This document shows, one piece after another, positions 8,604-17,739 of a DNA stretch of 50,357 nt. Under the pieces are notes generated by a model. That model was given only the letters and a program-made list of their open reading frames with translations, ran no database searches and was not told the origin of the DNA. Location of the stretch: positions 1-50,357 of the forward strand of contig JAKQFH010000028.1 in NCBI GenBank assembly GCA_029556265.1, written 5' to 3'. Origin of the DNA: Chloroflexota bacterium (GTDB lineage: Bacteria; Chloroflexota; Anaerolineae; Anaerolineales; Anaerolineaceae). How positions within the stretch are numbered: position 1 is the stretch's first letter; every line of letters starts with the position of its first letter. The translations under genes were made by a program, and so were the position numbers.

Positions 8604-9863
8604 ATGAAAGCGCCGCGCACCTTACCAATCCAATATTCCGGTTACGCGGGTTGCCTTTTGGCAGCGTTGGCTTTGACGCTTATTCTGACGGGCTGCGCCC
8701 GCGCTGCGGCCACGCCCACCGCGCTTGCCTTCCCGGACTCGGCGGAACTCAGCCCCATCCCGGCGTTCACAAACACGCCCACGCCAGAGGTCTGGAATAC
8801 CTTCGCGCCGTACAGCATTGAGCCTGCCACGCCGATTCCTCCGGCGGCTGAGCGGATGGCTCTGCCTGAGGACGTGGAAATCTGGCTGTTTTTAGGCTCC
8901 GACCAGGAAGCTCCGTACCGGGGGCGCACCGACGCGGTTCATCTGGCGTTTGTCAATAAGCGGCTCTCAAAAGCCAGTGTGATTTCTATCCCCGGCAGCC
9001 TGTTTGTGTACATTCCGGGATACACAATGCAGCGTCTGAACACGGCTTATGCCCTGGGCGGGATGAACCTGGTTCGGGAGACGCTCGCGTATAACTTTGG
9101 AATAAAACCGGACCGCTTCACGGTTGCTCACCCGCAGGAATTTGGCTGGCTGGTGGACGACCTGGGCGGCGTGGATGTCAGCGTTTTATTGCCCATCCGC
9201 GATGCTTGCGGCGGTCTGCCGGCTGGCTTGCACACCATGACCGGTCAAAAAGCTTTGTGTTATGTGTCGTATCTCTCTGGCGAGGATGAGATTGACCGGA
9301 CCCGAAGGCAGCAGCAAATGCTGCAACTGCTCTTTACAAAATTAGTCCAAAATGGAAGATTGGTTAAGCTGCCGGCGATGTACGTCTCGTACATACACCA
9401 GCTGGACACCGATTTTTCGCTGCCGGAACTGCTGCTGGATATCCCGCTTTTCTTACGCCTGGGCGACCCGCAGCGCCTGAGCTACTATTTGCTCGGCTGG
9501 AACGAGCTCCAGAGCTGGGAACTGCCGGATAACACCCAAACCAGCGTGCTCCTCCCGGACGCGGAAGCGGTAAGCGCGGTTTTTGCGCGGGCGTTGGCGG
9601 ACGTCCTCCAAGCCAGCCCGCTGGGAGAAATCGTGCTCACCTACGAAGCTCAGCTGACCGAAGCATCGGCGTTTACGCCGACGCCGCTGACCCCAACGGC
9701 AACTGGCGCCCTCCCGGGCATTACCGGAACGCCAACCCCAACGCGCACCTTACCGCCCGGTGTTACGCCAACCCCCGGCAGGACGCGCACAGCCGTACCA
9801 ACTGCCATTTTCCCGACCCCCTATCCTGTGATTACTCCCACGGACGGGGGCGAGTATCCTTAA
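8604..9863 (+). CDS. Divergent LytR-CpsA-Psr (LCP) family lipoprotein
   Basis: 419 residues. An N-terminal lipoprotein-type signal (LALTLILTGCA) is followed by an LCP domain from about 85 to 265: GSDQEAPYRGRTDAVHLAFV, LNTAYALGGMNLVRETL, WLVDDLGGVDV, GLHTMTGQKALCYV and IDRTRRQQQML. LCP enzymes attach glycopolymers to peptidoglycan. Two usually conserved spots are altered: the PRD triplet reads PGS, and the later R-x-R reads SYLSG. Activity is therefore doubtful. The last 60 residues are Thr/Pro-rich and end YPVITPTDGGEYP. The transglycosylase gene follows after 21 bases, indicating a shared wall-related role. Confidence 0.8.
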   Translation: MKAPRTLPIQYSGYAGCLLAALALTLILTGCARAAATPTALAFPDSAELSPIPAFTNTPTPEVWNTFAPYSIEPATPIPPAAERMALPEDVEIWLFLGSDQEAPYRGRTDAVHLAFVNKRLSKASVISIPGSLFVYIPGYTMQRLNTAYALGGMNLVRETLAYNFGIKPDRFTVAHPQEFGWLVDDLGGVDVSVLLPIRDACGGLPAGLHTMTGQKALCYVSYLSGEDEIDRTRRQQQMLQLLFTKLVQNGRLVKLPAMYVSYIHQLDTDFSLPELLLDIPLFLRLGDPQRLSYYLLGWNELQSWELPDNTQTSVLLPDAEAVSAVFARALADVLQASPLGEIVLTYEAQLTEASAFTPTPLTPTATGALPGITGTPTPTRTLPPGVTPTPGRTRTAVPTAIFPTPYPVITPTDGGEYP

Positions 9864-9884
9864 CAGAGGAACAACTTTGTTCTG

Positions 9885-11723
9885 ATGCATATGGGCGCCA
9901 AACCACCGACAATCAAGACTGTTCTGAGCAGAATATTTCTGGTCTGTGTTTTTGTGCTGCTGGTGCTCAAGCCTGTGCCGGCTGTTTCGGTGCCGCTTCC
10001 ATCTGAAGGGCCGCAGCGTTCGGTCATCCTGAGCATGGACTACACTATCTACGAGTGGTGGCTGCTCTCCTGGAAAACTTCGCAGGTCCTCTGCCAGATT
10101 TACGCTGAACACGAATCCTGGCCTGACGACAGCGAAGTTTTATATTATTGCGGAAGCAGCATCCTCAGCCAGTGGAAAAAGACCTCCGCCTGCGTGTTTG
10201 ACGACCAAATCACTAACCCCCAGCAGTGCGCGGGTTTGTATCTGCACCTCGCGAACGTCACCCCATCCTCCCGCAAGGTAGAAGTGAAGCTGCCGCCAGC
10301 CGAGGTGTATATCTCGGTGGTTGGCTGTGGAAACGCACCCGGAAAAAACCAATGCACATCCCTGCCTTTCTTGCGCCTGGAGGCGGTGGAACCGCTGCCC
10401 AACGAGCAAATTATCCTGATTCTGGGGACGCTGAACGGACAGCCTTTCACCTGCCCTGGTAATATTTGCGACCTACCCTTATCCCCCACGGGAATGAACG
10501 GCGTGGAAGTCGTGTTTTGGGCAGAGTCCAGCTACGGAGACGCAAGCAAAAAATTTAACGCGCAAGTGCGCGTGATACCCTGGGGAGATTTTGCCAACCC
10601 GGACGCCGCCTCGGCGGACCAACCAGTCTACTATGTGGATGTGCTCAGCTCTCAGTACCATCAAGAGAGTCTTTCCAGCTGTTCGAATATCTGGCAGGCT
10701 TTCTTGCCCGTGGACGGCGCGCCAACCTGGTTGAATACCCCCTCGCTCTCAGAGAACCTGGTTTCTATGAACGAGTATTATCTGCTGGCAGGGTCCTTGA
10801 TTAAACAAGGATTGGTGGATGCCAGCGCCTGCCAGCACGGCGGCCTGGAGAGTAACGGAGCCGCGAACGTCTGCGGAATGGAATTGGCGCGCCCCTATGT
10901 CAACGAATGGCAGAATAGCTTTAACGCGGAAATCTTACAGGTTGCCAACAACACCGGCGTACCGGCGCAGTTGATGAAGAACATTTTCAGCCGCGAGAGC
11001 CAGTTTTGGCCGGGTATCTATGCCAGCGTGAGAGAAGCCGGGTTGGGTCAACTGACCGAGTTGGGCGCGGATGCCGTGCTGTTGTGGAACCCCGAATTTT
11101 TCACGCAATTCTGCCCGCTGGTGCTCTCCGAGGAGACCTGCCAGCGCGGTTTTGGCAACCTGGACGAAGCCCAGCAAGCCATGCTGCGCGGCGCGTTGGT
11201 ACAAAAAGTGAACGCGAGCTGCCCGGATTGTCCGGTGGGGATTGATCTGACCCAGGCAAACTTCAGCATCAGCGTTTTCGCGCGCGGGCTGCTGGCAAAC
11301 TGCGAACAGGTCAACCAAATCATTTACAACGCGACCGGCAGAAGCGCGGGTCAGCTTTCGACATATGAGGACTTATGGAAGTTCACCCTGTTGAACTATA
11401 ACGCGGGTTCCGGCTGCCTTTCCCGCGCAATCCGGCAGACGGTCACGAACCAACAGCCGCTGACTTGGGCGAACGTTTTGCAATATCTGGAACCAGTTTG
11501 TCAGGCTGGGATTGCTTATGTGGATGACATCAGCAATATGCCGGTTTCAGGCGAGCCTGGGGTTGGCAGTTTGCTGGCCACACCCAACCCTGAGGTAGTT
11601 CTGACGACACCGACCCCCGTCTCGACACTCCGGTCAACTATCACGCCAACATCAATTTACCCGAGCCCGACCCCACCCGAGTATCCGGTCATAACCTCCA
11701 CGCCTTTGCCAGATTACCCCTGA
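9885..11723 (+). CDS. Exported lytic transglycosylase (SLT domain) with Thr/Pro-rich tail
   Basis: 612 residues. It has a signal peptide or anchor near 13-35, an unrecognised region to about 340, then an SLT-type domain. The catalytic Glu is probably E371 in NIFSRESQFWPG, followed by REAGLGQLTELGAD and later LLNYNAGSGCLSRAI. Such enzymes cut the glycan strand of peptidoglycan. The tail (PTPPEYPVITSTPLPDYP) resembles the tail of the upstream LCP protein. The many cysteines in the N-terminal region suggest disulfides outside the cell. It lies downstream of the LCP gene with AGAGGA nearby. Confidence 0.82.
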   Translation: MHMGAKPPTIKTVLSRIFLVCVFVLLVLKPVPAVSVPLPSEGPQRSVILSMDYTIYEWWLLSWKTSQVLCQIYAEHESWPDDSEVLYYCGSSILSQWKKTSACVFDDQITNPQQCAGLYLHLANVTPSSRKVEVKLPPAEVYISVVGCGNAPGKNQCTSLPFLRLEAVEPLPNEQIILILGTLNGQPFTCPGNICDLPLSPTGMNGVEVVFWAESSYGDASKKFNAQVRVIPWGDFANPDAASADQPVYYVDVLSSQYHQESLSSCSNIWQAFLPVDGAPTWLNTPSLSENLVSMNEYYLLAGSLIKQGLVDASACQHGGLESNGAANVCGMELARPYVNEWQNSFNAEILQVANNTGVPAQLMKNIFSRESQFWPGIYASVREAGLGQLTELGADAVLLWNPEFFTQFCPLVLSEETCQRGFGNLDEAQQAMLRGALVQKVNASCPDCPVGIDLTQANFSISVFARGLLANCEQVNQIIYNATGRSAGQLSTYEDLWKFTLLNYNAGSGCLSRAIRQTVTNQQPLTWANVLQYLEPVCQAGIAYVDDISNMPVSGEPGVGSLLATPNPEVVLTTPTPVSTLRSTITPTSIYPSPTPPEYPVITSTPLPDYP

Positions 11724-11744
11724 CCCTTCCGGGAATGGGGAGCT

Positions 11745-11957
11745 TTACTCGCCTGAGCGCAGGGAGTTCAGTTCGGCTTCCAGTTCAGCGCGTTTTTCTT
11801 CGCCTGCCAGCCGCACTTCCTCCCGGAATTTCTGCGCTGCGTCCTGCAGTTTGTTTTTAAGCTCACTGCCCTTGGCTGGCGTGTAGAGAAGCACCAGCGC
11901 GCTGCCCAATAAACCGCCGATGATTGCACCGGTCATCCAAGATTTTGTTTTGCTCAT
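11745..11957 (-). CDS. YtxH domain-containing small membrane protein
   Basis: 70 residues. A Gly-rich membrane segment (TGAIIGGLLGSALVLLYTP) is followed by AKGSELKNKLQDAAQKF and a charged coiled-coil tail, the pattern of YtxH/gas-vesicle-like small proteins. These are associated with stress in Bacillus, but their molecular role is unknown. AAGGAAG lies 6 bases before ATG 11957. It is convergent with the transglycosylase gene. Confidence 0.8.
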   Translation of the reverse strand: MSKTKSWMTGAIIGGLLGSALVLLYTPAKGSELKNKLQDAAQKFREEVRLAGEEKRAELEAELNSLRSGE

Positions 11958-12113
11958 ATTGCTTCCTTTGCTTCGTTACATACAAATTATAAGGGATTTT
12001 TTGTGTTCCGATTCGCTGATGAAGGTTAGGCGTGATAGGGGGCCGCGCGGACAAACACAGCAGGACCCCCGCGCCGGCGAACTGCCAGGCAGCCATTAAT
12101 GGAATTCATTGGA

Positions 12114-12125
12114 AATGTTAACATT
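12114..12125. promoter_or_regulatory. Perfect 12-bp palindrome upstream of dnaK
   Basis: AATGTTAACATT lies about 60 bases before the dnaK start, near a TTGACG at 12136-12141 that could be a -35. The half sites ATGTTA/TAACAT recur upstream of hsp20 at 22084-22104. It is a candidate operator; no CIRCE element is present. Confidence 0.4.
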
Positions 12126-12185
12126 CTTCTATCGTTTGACGGGTATATTCAAATCAAGTGATTTTTGAAAACAAGGAGATTGTTT

Positions 12186-14084
12186 ATGAGCAAAATTATT
12201 GGAATTGACCTCGGTACCACCAATAGCGTCGTTTCCGTGATGGAAGGCGGCTCGCCTACGGTTATTTCAACATCAGAAGGTTCGCGGCTTTTACCCTCGG
12301 TTGTCGCGTTTACAAAAAACGGCGAACGCCTCGTCGGTGTTCCCGCCAAGCGCCAGGCGGTGGTTAACCCCGAGAACACAATCTACTCCATCAAGCGTTT
12401 TATGGGGCGTCATTTCGACCAGGTCGCGGCGGAACGCAAAATGGTCTCTTATAAAGTCGTTTCCGGACCCGGCGGCGACGTGCGCATTGAAGTTCCGATA
12501 AACGGACAGACCTATACGCCGCAGGAAATCTCCGCGATGATTCTCGGCAAGCTGAAAAGCGACGCGGAAGCCTATCTGGGCGAGAAAGTGACCCAGGCTG
12601 TCATCACGGTGCCGGCATATTTTAACGACAGCCAGCGCCAGGCGACCAAAGACGCGGGAAAAATCGCGGGTCTTGAGGTTTTACGCATCATCAACGAGCC
12701 TACCGCCTCTGCTTTGGCATACGGGCTGGATAAAAAAGAAAATGAAACCATCCTGGTCTTTGACTTGGGCGGCGGCACCTTTGATGTCAGCCTGCTGGAA
12801 GTGGGCGGCGGCGTGGTGGAAGTGAAAGCGACCAACGGCGATACCCATCTGGGCGGCGACGACTGGGATGAGGTGGTTGTCAACTGGGCGGCGGATGAGT
12901 TTAAGCGCGAACAGGGCATTGACCTGCGAAGCGACCGCCAGGCTCTCCAACGCTTGCGCGAAGCGGCTGAAAAAGCGAAGATTGAACTCAGCAGCGTGAT
13001 GGAAACCGAAATCAACCTGCCGTACATCACGGCGGATTCTTCCGGACCAAAGCACCTGCTGCTCAAGCTTTCCCGCGCCAAGTTCGAGCAGATGACCGAT
13101 CATCTCTTGCAGCGCTGTAAACTGCCTTTCAACGCGGTTATCAAAGACGCGAACCTGAGCGTCGATAAAATCAACGAAGTTGTATTGGTGGGTGGTTCCA
13201 CGCGTATGCCTATGGTGCAGGAATTAGTGCGCCAGATAACCAATGGTAAGGACCCCAACAAGGGCGTGAACCCCGATGAGGTGGTCTCGATTGGCGCGGC
13301 TATTCAGGGCGGCGTGCTTGGCGGCGAGGTGAAGGATGTGCTTTTGCTAGATGTTACCCCGCTTTCTCTGGGCGTGGAAACCCTGGGCAGTGTGATGACC
13401 AGGCTGATTGAGCGCAACACCACGATACCGGTCAAGAAAACCGAAGTCTTTTCCACCGCTGCCGACAGTCAAACCTCGGTAGATATCCACGTGCTGCAGG
13501 GCGAGCGCCCGATGGCCGCCGATAATATGACCCTCGGGCGATTCCGCCTGGACGGCATTCCTCCGGCGCCGCGCGGCATCCCGCAGGTGGAGGTTACTTT
13601 TGATATTGACGCGAACGGTATCCTGAGCGTCACCGCCAAGGACAAAGCCACCGGCAAGGAGCAAAAGGTAACCATCACCGCTTCAACCAACCTGAATAAG
13701 AACGATGTGGAACGCATGGTGCGCGAGGCCGCCCAACACAAGGACGAGGATGACCGCCGCAAAGCGTTGATTGAAGCCAAAAACATGGGCGACAGCACCG
13801 CTTATCAGGCCGAAAAACTGCTGCGCGACATGGGCGAAAAAGTAGAAGCGGGTAAACGCGCTGAGCTTGAGAGCAAGATAAAAGAGCTGCGCGACCTCCT
13901 CAATGAAGACAACGCCGCCGCGATTAACACGGCAGCCCAGGCAGTGCAGAACCTCATGCAGGAGATTGGCACGGCAGCCTATCAGCAGCCGCAGGACGGA
14001 CCTGCAGCAGGCGAAGGCCACACAAATTCGGGCACCGAAGAGGGCGGCGAGGACGTCGTGGATGGAGAATTCCACGAAGCCTAA
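12186..14084 (+). CDS. dnaK: Chaperone DnaK (Hsp70)
   Basis: 632 residues, standard length. The ATPase domain shows [50 protein letters not shown] and [11 protein letters not shown]. The linker [13 protein letters not shown] is followed by the substrate-binding domain and an acidic C-terminus ending GEFHEA. It folds and refolds proteins with DnaJ and GrpE, neither of which is in this window. AGGAG about 8 bases before ATG 12186 favours this start over an upstream in-frame one. A strong terminator follows, so it is probably a single-gene transcript. Confidence 0.98.
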   Translation: MSKIIGIDLGTTNSVVSVMEGGSPTVISTSEGSRLLPSVVAFTKNGERLVGVPAKRQAVVNPENTIYSIKRFMGRHFDQVAAERKMVSYKVVSGPGGDVRIEVPINGQTYTPQEISAMILGKLKSDAEAYLGEKVTQAVITVPAYFNDSQRQATKDAGKIAGLEVLRIINEPTASALAYGLDKKENETILVFDLGGGTFDVSLLEVGGGVVEVKATNGDTHLGGDDWDEVVVNWAADEFKREQGIDLRSDRQALQRLREAAEKAKIELSSVMETEINLPYITADSSGPKHLLLKLSRAKFEQMTDHLLQRCKLPFNAVIKDANLSVDKINEVVLVGGSTRMPMVQELVRQITNGKDPNKGVNPDEVVSIGAAIQGGVLGGEVKDVLLLDVTPLSLGVETLGSVMTRLIERNTTIPVKKTEVFSTAADSQTSVDIHVLQGERPMAADNMTLGRFRLDGIPPAPRGIPQVEVTFDIDANGILSVTAKDKATGKEQKVTITASTNLNKNDVERMVREAAQHKDEDDRRKALIEAKNMGDSTAYQAEKLLRDMGEKVEAGKRAELESKIKELRDLLNEDNAAAINTAAQAVQNLMQEIGTAAYQQPQDGPAAGEGHTNSGTEEGGEDVVDGEFHEA

Positions 14085-14107
14085 ACCAAGCTCGCGTATA
14101 AAAGCAC

Positions 14108-14138
14108 ACGAGGCTGCGATACCGCAGCCTCGTTTTTT
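14108..14138 (+). terminator. Rho-independent terminator of dnaK
   Basis: Stem cgaggctgcg / cgcagcctcg with a 4-base loop, then six T. Confidence 0.92.
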
Positions 14139-14223
14139 ATTGAAACACACCCGGATACCTTGAAATATCTTATGGAAGCTTGGACGCGCTTTTCATCAGA
14201 AAAACGACTTATCCGGTTTGCGC

Positions 14224-14229
14224 TATAAT
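14224..14229 (+). promoter_or_regulatory. -10 element TATAAT, start codon 11 bases downstream
   Basis: TATAAT followed by ATG at 14241; the expected transcript leader is about 5 bases. No ribosome-binding site is seen. Confidence 0.55.
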
Positions 14230-14240
14230 GGCTTTTTGTT

Positions 14241-15596
14241 ATGGCAAATAAGAATAAGAAAAAATTTCAGCGCCAGCTTCACGGCAGGCCGGGCGCGCGC
14301 TGGTTTGGGATTACGTTGGCCGCGGCTGCAGCTCTGGTGCTTGTGTTAATTGCTTTGTACCAAATTCCGGCCATTCAAAACCACGCTTACTACTACGTCG
14401 CGAAGGCGAACGCCAGAATACAATACTTTTTCAGCCCTCCCGGCAAGAAAAGTTTTAACCCGGGCGGGCAGGGCACGCTTGCCCCGGAAGTGGCAGCCAG
14501 CCTGACCGCGATGGCGCCTACCCCCACGCCAACGCTTTCGGCAACCAAGACGCCAATGCCAGAGCCAACCCGAAAAGCGACCTTTACGCCAACCGCGACG
14601 CTTCCACCGACCCCAACCTCCACGCCTATTCCCAGCGCCGTGACACTGACCGGCATCAAATACGAACGTCAGCTCTTTAATAACTGCGGACCCACCAACC
14701 TGGCAATGCTGCTCTCTTATTGGGGCTGGGAAGGCGACCAGCACGTGGTGGAAAAGGTCATTAAACCGCTGAAAGAAGACCGCAACGTGATGCCGTACGA
14801 AATGCTGGAATACGTTAACGAGCAGACGAGCCTGACCGGAGTCGTACGCTACGGCGGCGATATAGATATGGTAAAGAAGTTGGTCGCGGCTGGCTTTCCG
14901 GTGTTGGTTGAGCGCGGGTATATGAATGCCAAAGAGGGTTGGATGGGGCATTACGGCCTGATTACCACGTACGATGATTCCATCCAAAAAGTGCACATCC
15001 CCGATTCTTTTCTGGGGGATATCGCTTTGCCCTACGACTTGCTCAGTATGTATTGGAACCAGTTCGACGGCATTTACCTTGTGATTTACCCGTATGACCG
15101 CGAACCCGAGGTGATTGACATCCTGGGTCCGCAGTGGGATGCCGATTACAATCTGCGCTACGCGCTTGAAAAGACCACCGAACGGATTAACACCCTGGAA
15201 GGGCGGGAACTTTTCTTTGCCTGGTACAGCCGGGGGAATATCCTGGTTGAAATGAAGGATTATGCCGGCGCGGCAGAAGCTTATGACAAAGCCTTCGCGG
15301 AGTACGACAAAATCCCCGTGCCGGATAGGCCCTGGCGCGTTTTTTGGTACCAGACCGGCCCGTTTTTCGCGTATTTTTACACTGCCCGCTATAACGATGT
15401 CTTGAACCTGGCAAATTACGTGTTGGATATCACCCCGGAAGACGCCATCCCGGAAACCTGGGTCTGGCGCGGGCGGGCGAATAAGATGCTGGGCGATTGG
15501 ACGGCAGCTGAAAGCGACTTCCGGAAAGCTTTGCAATGGCACCCGGGTTGGTGGGTTGCCGAAAGCGAGCTGACCAATATGGGTCTGACCCCATAA
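14241..15596 (+). CDS. Membrane-anchored C39-like cysteine peptidase with TPR region
   Basis: 451 residues. A membrane anchor lies at about 22-44, a Thr/Pro-rich linker at about 92-135, then a C39-like papain-fold domain: C149 in NNCGPTNLAML, H237 in GHYGLITTYDD and D255 in VHIPDSF form a plausible triad. From about 315 there are TPR-like repeats (AWYSRGNILVEMKDYAGAAE; WVWRGRANKMLGDWTAAESD). C39-like domains cleave double-glycine leaders or other peptides, but no bacteriocin genes are nearby. The TPRs may hold a partner. The substrate is unknown. Confidence 0.75.
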   Translation: MANKNKKKFQRQLHGRPGARWFGITLAAAAALVLVLIALYQIPAIQNHAYYYVAKANARIQYFFSPPGKKSFNPGGQGTLAPEVAASLTAMAPTPTPTLSATKTPMPEPTRKATFTPTATLPPTPTSTPIPSAVTLTGIKYERQLFNNCGPTNLAMLLSYWGWEGDQHVVEKVIKPLKEDRNVMPYEMLEYVNEQTSLTGVVRYGGDIDMVKKLVAAGFPVLVERGYMNAKEGWMGHYGLITTYDDSIQKVHIPDSFLGDIALPYDLLSMYWNQFDGIYLVIYPYDREPEVIDILGPQWDADYNLRYALEKTTERINTLEGRELFFAWYSRGNILVEMKDYAGAAEAYDKAFAEYDKIPVPDRPWRVFWYQTGPFFAYFYTARYNDVLNLANYVLDITPEDAIPETWVWRGRANKMLGDWTAAESDFRKALQWHPGWWVAESELTNMGLTP

Positions 15597-15613
15597 ACCT
15601 CCGGCCAACTTGA

Positions 15614-15619
15614 TATAAT
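15614..15619 (+). promoter_or_regulatory. Extended -10 (TGATATAAT) giving a leaderless mRNA
   Basis: Only 6 bases separate TATAAT from ATG 15626, so transcription should start at the A of the start codon. There is no room for a ribosome-binding site. Confidence 0.65.
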
Positions 15620-15625
15620 TGCGCT

Positions 15626-16864
15626 ATGGTAAAAATCCTTCATTTTGCGGACGCGCACATTGACATTGCCTCGGGCGGTCCTTTTGACCCTGCCGTAGGT
15701 TTGCCCGTGCGCGTAATGGACTTTCTCAAATCCCTGGACGCGATCGTCGCGGCGGCGATTGAGGAAAAGGTGGACCTGGTAATTTTCGCTGGCGATACTT
15801 ACCGGGACCGTAGCCCCGCGCCCACCTATCAGCGCGAATGGGGCAAGCGGATTATGCGTCTTTCCAAAGCCGGCATCCCTACCATCCTTCTTACCGGCAA
15901 CCATGATATTTCCCCTTCCCAACTGCGCGCGCATGCCATTCAGGAGTTTTCCACGCTGGACGTTCCACACGTGATTGTGGTGGATAAACCTCGGTTCCTG
16001 GGCCCAAATGAGCTTGAAAACCTGCCTGTGCAAGTGCTCGGCATCCCCTGGATTACCCCCTCCACAGTAAAAGCCGCCGCAGCGCAAACCGCTGACCCGA
16101 ACGCTGAACTGGATGTCATCATTGAAAACACACTGGGCGGGATGATCAGACAAGCCCTGGATGAACGCGACCCGCAGCTGCCGTTCATCCTCGCGGCACA
16201 CGCTTCCATTCGCGGCGCGCTGATTGGCGATGAGCGCACCATCAAACTGGGGCGGGATGTGCAGCTTTCCCAGGGTCTGGTGCGTGACGAGCGCATTGAT
16301 TACGTCGCTCTGGGGCATATTCACCGCTATCAGGACCTGAACGCTGGCAATCACCCGCCGGTGGTCTATTCGGGTTCCATTGAACGGGTAGACTTTGGGG
16401 AAGTGGGCGATGAGAAGGGCTTTGTGATTGCCGAAGTGGCGCCGGGGAAAACGCGCTACAGCTTTCGTAAGCTTGCCACGCGCCCATTTCGGGATATCAG
16501 CTTAACCTTGCGCGCTGGCGATAAAACTATGGAAAAAATCCTCGCGGCAATGCCGCAGCCCGAAGAACTGGAAGGCGCGATTGTCCGGCTGAACATTAAC
16601 TATCCCGCCGACGTGGAGGCGACCATTGATGACGCCCAAATTCGGGAGCGGGGGCGCCTGGCGCAGGAAATAAAAATCAACAAAAGACCCGAATACAGCG
16701 TGCGGGCTCGCCTGGGGGATAACAGGGAAACTCAGAGCATGACGCCCGAAGACCTTTTGAAGCTTTACTGGAAGCAAAACCACATGGAAGAAGCGGAAAT
16801 TGAGGCGCTGCAAGCCTTGGCAGAGCGCGTCATCCGCGGAGACCTTGCGGAAGACCAAAGCTGA
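15626..16864 (+). CDS. SbcD/Mre11-type metallophosphoesterase (DNA repair exonuclease)
   Basis: 412 residues. The five phosphoesterase motifs are visible: HFADAHID, FAGDTYRD, LLTGNHD, AAHASI and VALGHIHRYQ, which bind two metal ions. A C-terminal capping region of about 150 residues follows. Mre11/SbcD nucleases process DNA ends, usually with an SbcC/Rad50 ATPase, but no such gene lies beside it here; SbcC could be elsewhere, or the enzyme could act alone. The stop is 6 bases before the convergent folP end. The close -10 indicates leaderless expression. Confidence 0.82.
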   Translation: MVKILHFADAHIDIASGGPFDPAVGLPVRVMDFLKSLDAIVAAAIEEKVDLVIFAGDTYRDRSPAPTYQREWGKRIMRLSKAGIPTILLTGNHDISPSQLRAHAIQEFSTLDVPHVIVVDKPRFLGPNELENLPVQVLGIPWITPSTVKAAAAQTADPNAELDVIIENTLGGMIRQALDERDPQLPFILAAHASIRGALIGDERTIKLGRDVQLSQGLVRDERIDYVALGHIHRYQDLNAGNHPPVVYSGSIERVDFGEVGDEKGFVIAEVAPGKTRYSFRKLATRPFRDISLTLRAGDKTMEKILAAMPQPEELEGAIVRLNINYPADVEATIDDAQIRERGRLAQEIKINKRPEYSVRARLGDNRETQSMTPEDLLKLYWKQNHMEEAEIEALQALAERVIRGDLAEDQS

Positions 16865-16867
16865 CAA

Positions 16868-17731
16868 TCAGGCAAAACGGATCGCGTCCAGCATCTTTGC
16901 CAGGCGCGCGGTCTGGCGCACGTCGTGCACGCGCAGGATATCAGCGCCGTGCAGGATGCCGTAGGCGTTGGCAGCCAGGCTGCCTTCCAGGCGCTCTTCG
17001 GGGGGCAAATTTAATGTGTAACCAATAAAGGATTTGCGCGACACGCCCAGCAGAAGCGGAAAACCAAGGGTTTTAAAATATTCAAGCTCTTTGAGCAGGC
17101 GCAGGTTTTGGGCAGTAGTCTTACCAAAACCAATACCGGGGTCCAACATAATTTGCCCGTCACGGACGCCAGCTTCTCGCGCGATTTCCACAGACTGTCG
17201 TAAACCATCCGCCACTTCGGCGCAGACATCATCATACGCAACATCCACATACCGTCCGCCAAGGCTGGTGTCGAGCGCGGCGTTCTGAGGGGTCGAGCGG
17301 TTGTGCATCAGCACCAGGCCGGCGTTATGCCCGGCCGCTGTCTGCCCCATCAGAGGGTCCGCGCGCAGCCCCCATACGTCGTTGATGATATGCGCGCCGG
17401 CGCGCAGGGCTTCTTCTGCCACGGCAGCTTTGGTGGTGTCCACGGAGAGAATGATATCCGGCAGTTCTTCGCGCAGCGCGTTCAACACTGGCAGCAGGCG
17501 TTCAAGCTCCTGCCCGGCTGGAACAGGGCGTGCGCCGGGGCGAGTGGATTCAGCGCCGATATCCAGGATTTGCGCGCCTTCAGAGGCAAACGCCCGGGCT
17601 TGCTCCAGCGCTGCCCGCAAGGGTTCGCCCTGCTGCAGCAGCCCGTCGCCAGAAAAGCTGTCGGCAGTGAGGTTGAGAATCCCCATAATATAGGTTTGTT
17701 TTCCCAGGTTTGGCAACAAATCCTTAAGCAT
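16868..17731 (-). CDS. folP: Dihydropteroate synthase
   Basis: 287 residues with the family signatures MGILNLTADSFSGDG, ILDIGAESTRPGA, LSVDTTKAAVAE, HIINDVWGL, LDPGIGFGKT and LLLGVSRKSFIG. It joins p-aminobenzoate to dihydropterin pyrophosphate in folate synthesis and is the target of sulfonamides. AAGGAG precedes ATG 17731. It lies 8 bases after the LysM lipoprotein gene, so the two are probably co-transcribed. No other folate genes are nearby. Confidence 0.97.
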   Translation of the reverse strand: MLKDLLPNLGKQTYIMGILNLTADSFSGDGLLQQGEPLRAALEQARAFASEGAQILDIGAESTRPGARPVPAGQELERLLPVLNALREELPDIILSVDTTKAAVAEEALRAGAHIINDVWGLRADPLMGQTAAGHNAGLVLMHNRSTPQNAALDTSLGGRYVDVAYDDVCAEVADGLRQSVEIAREAGVRDGQIMLDPGIGFGKTTAQNLRLLKELEYFKTLGFPLLLGVSRKSFIGYTLNLPPEERLEGSLAANAYGILHGADILRVHDVRQTARLAKMLDAIRFA

Positions 17732-17739
17732 CGGGCTCC

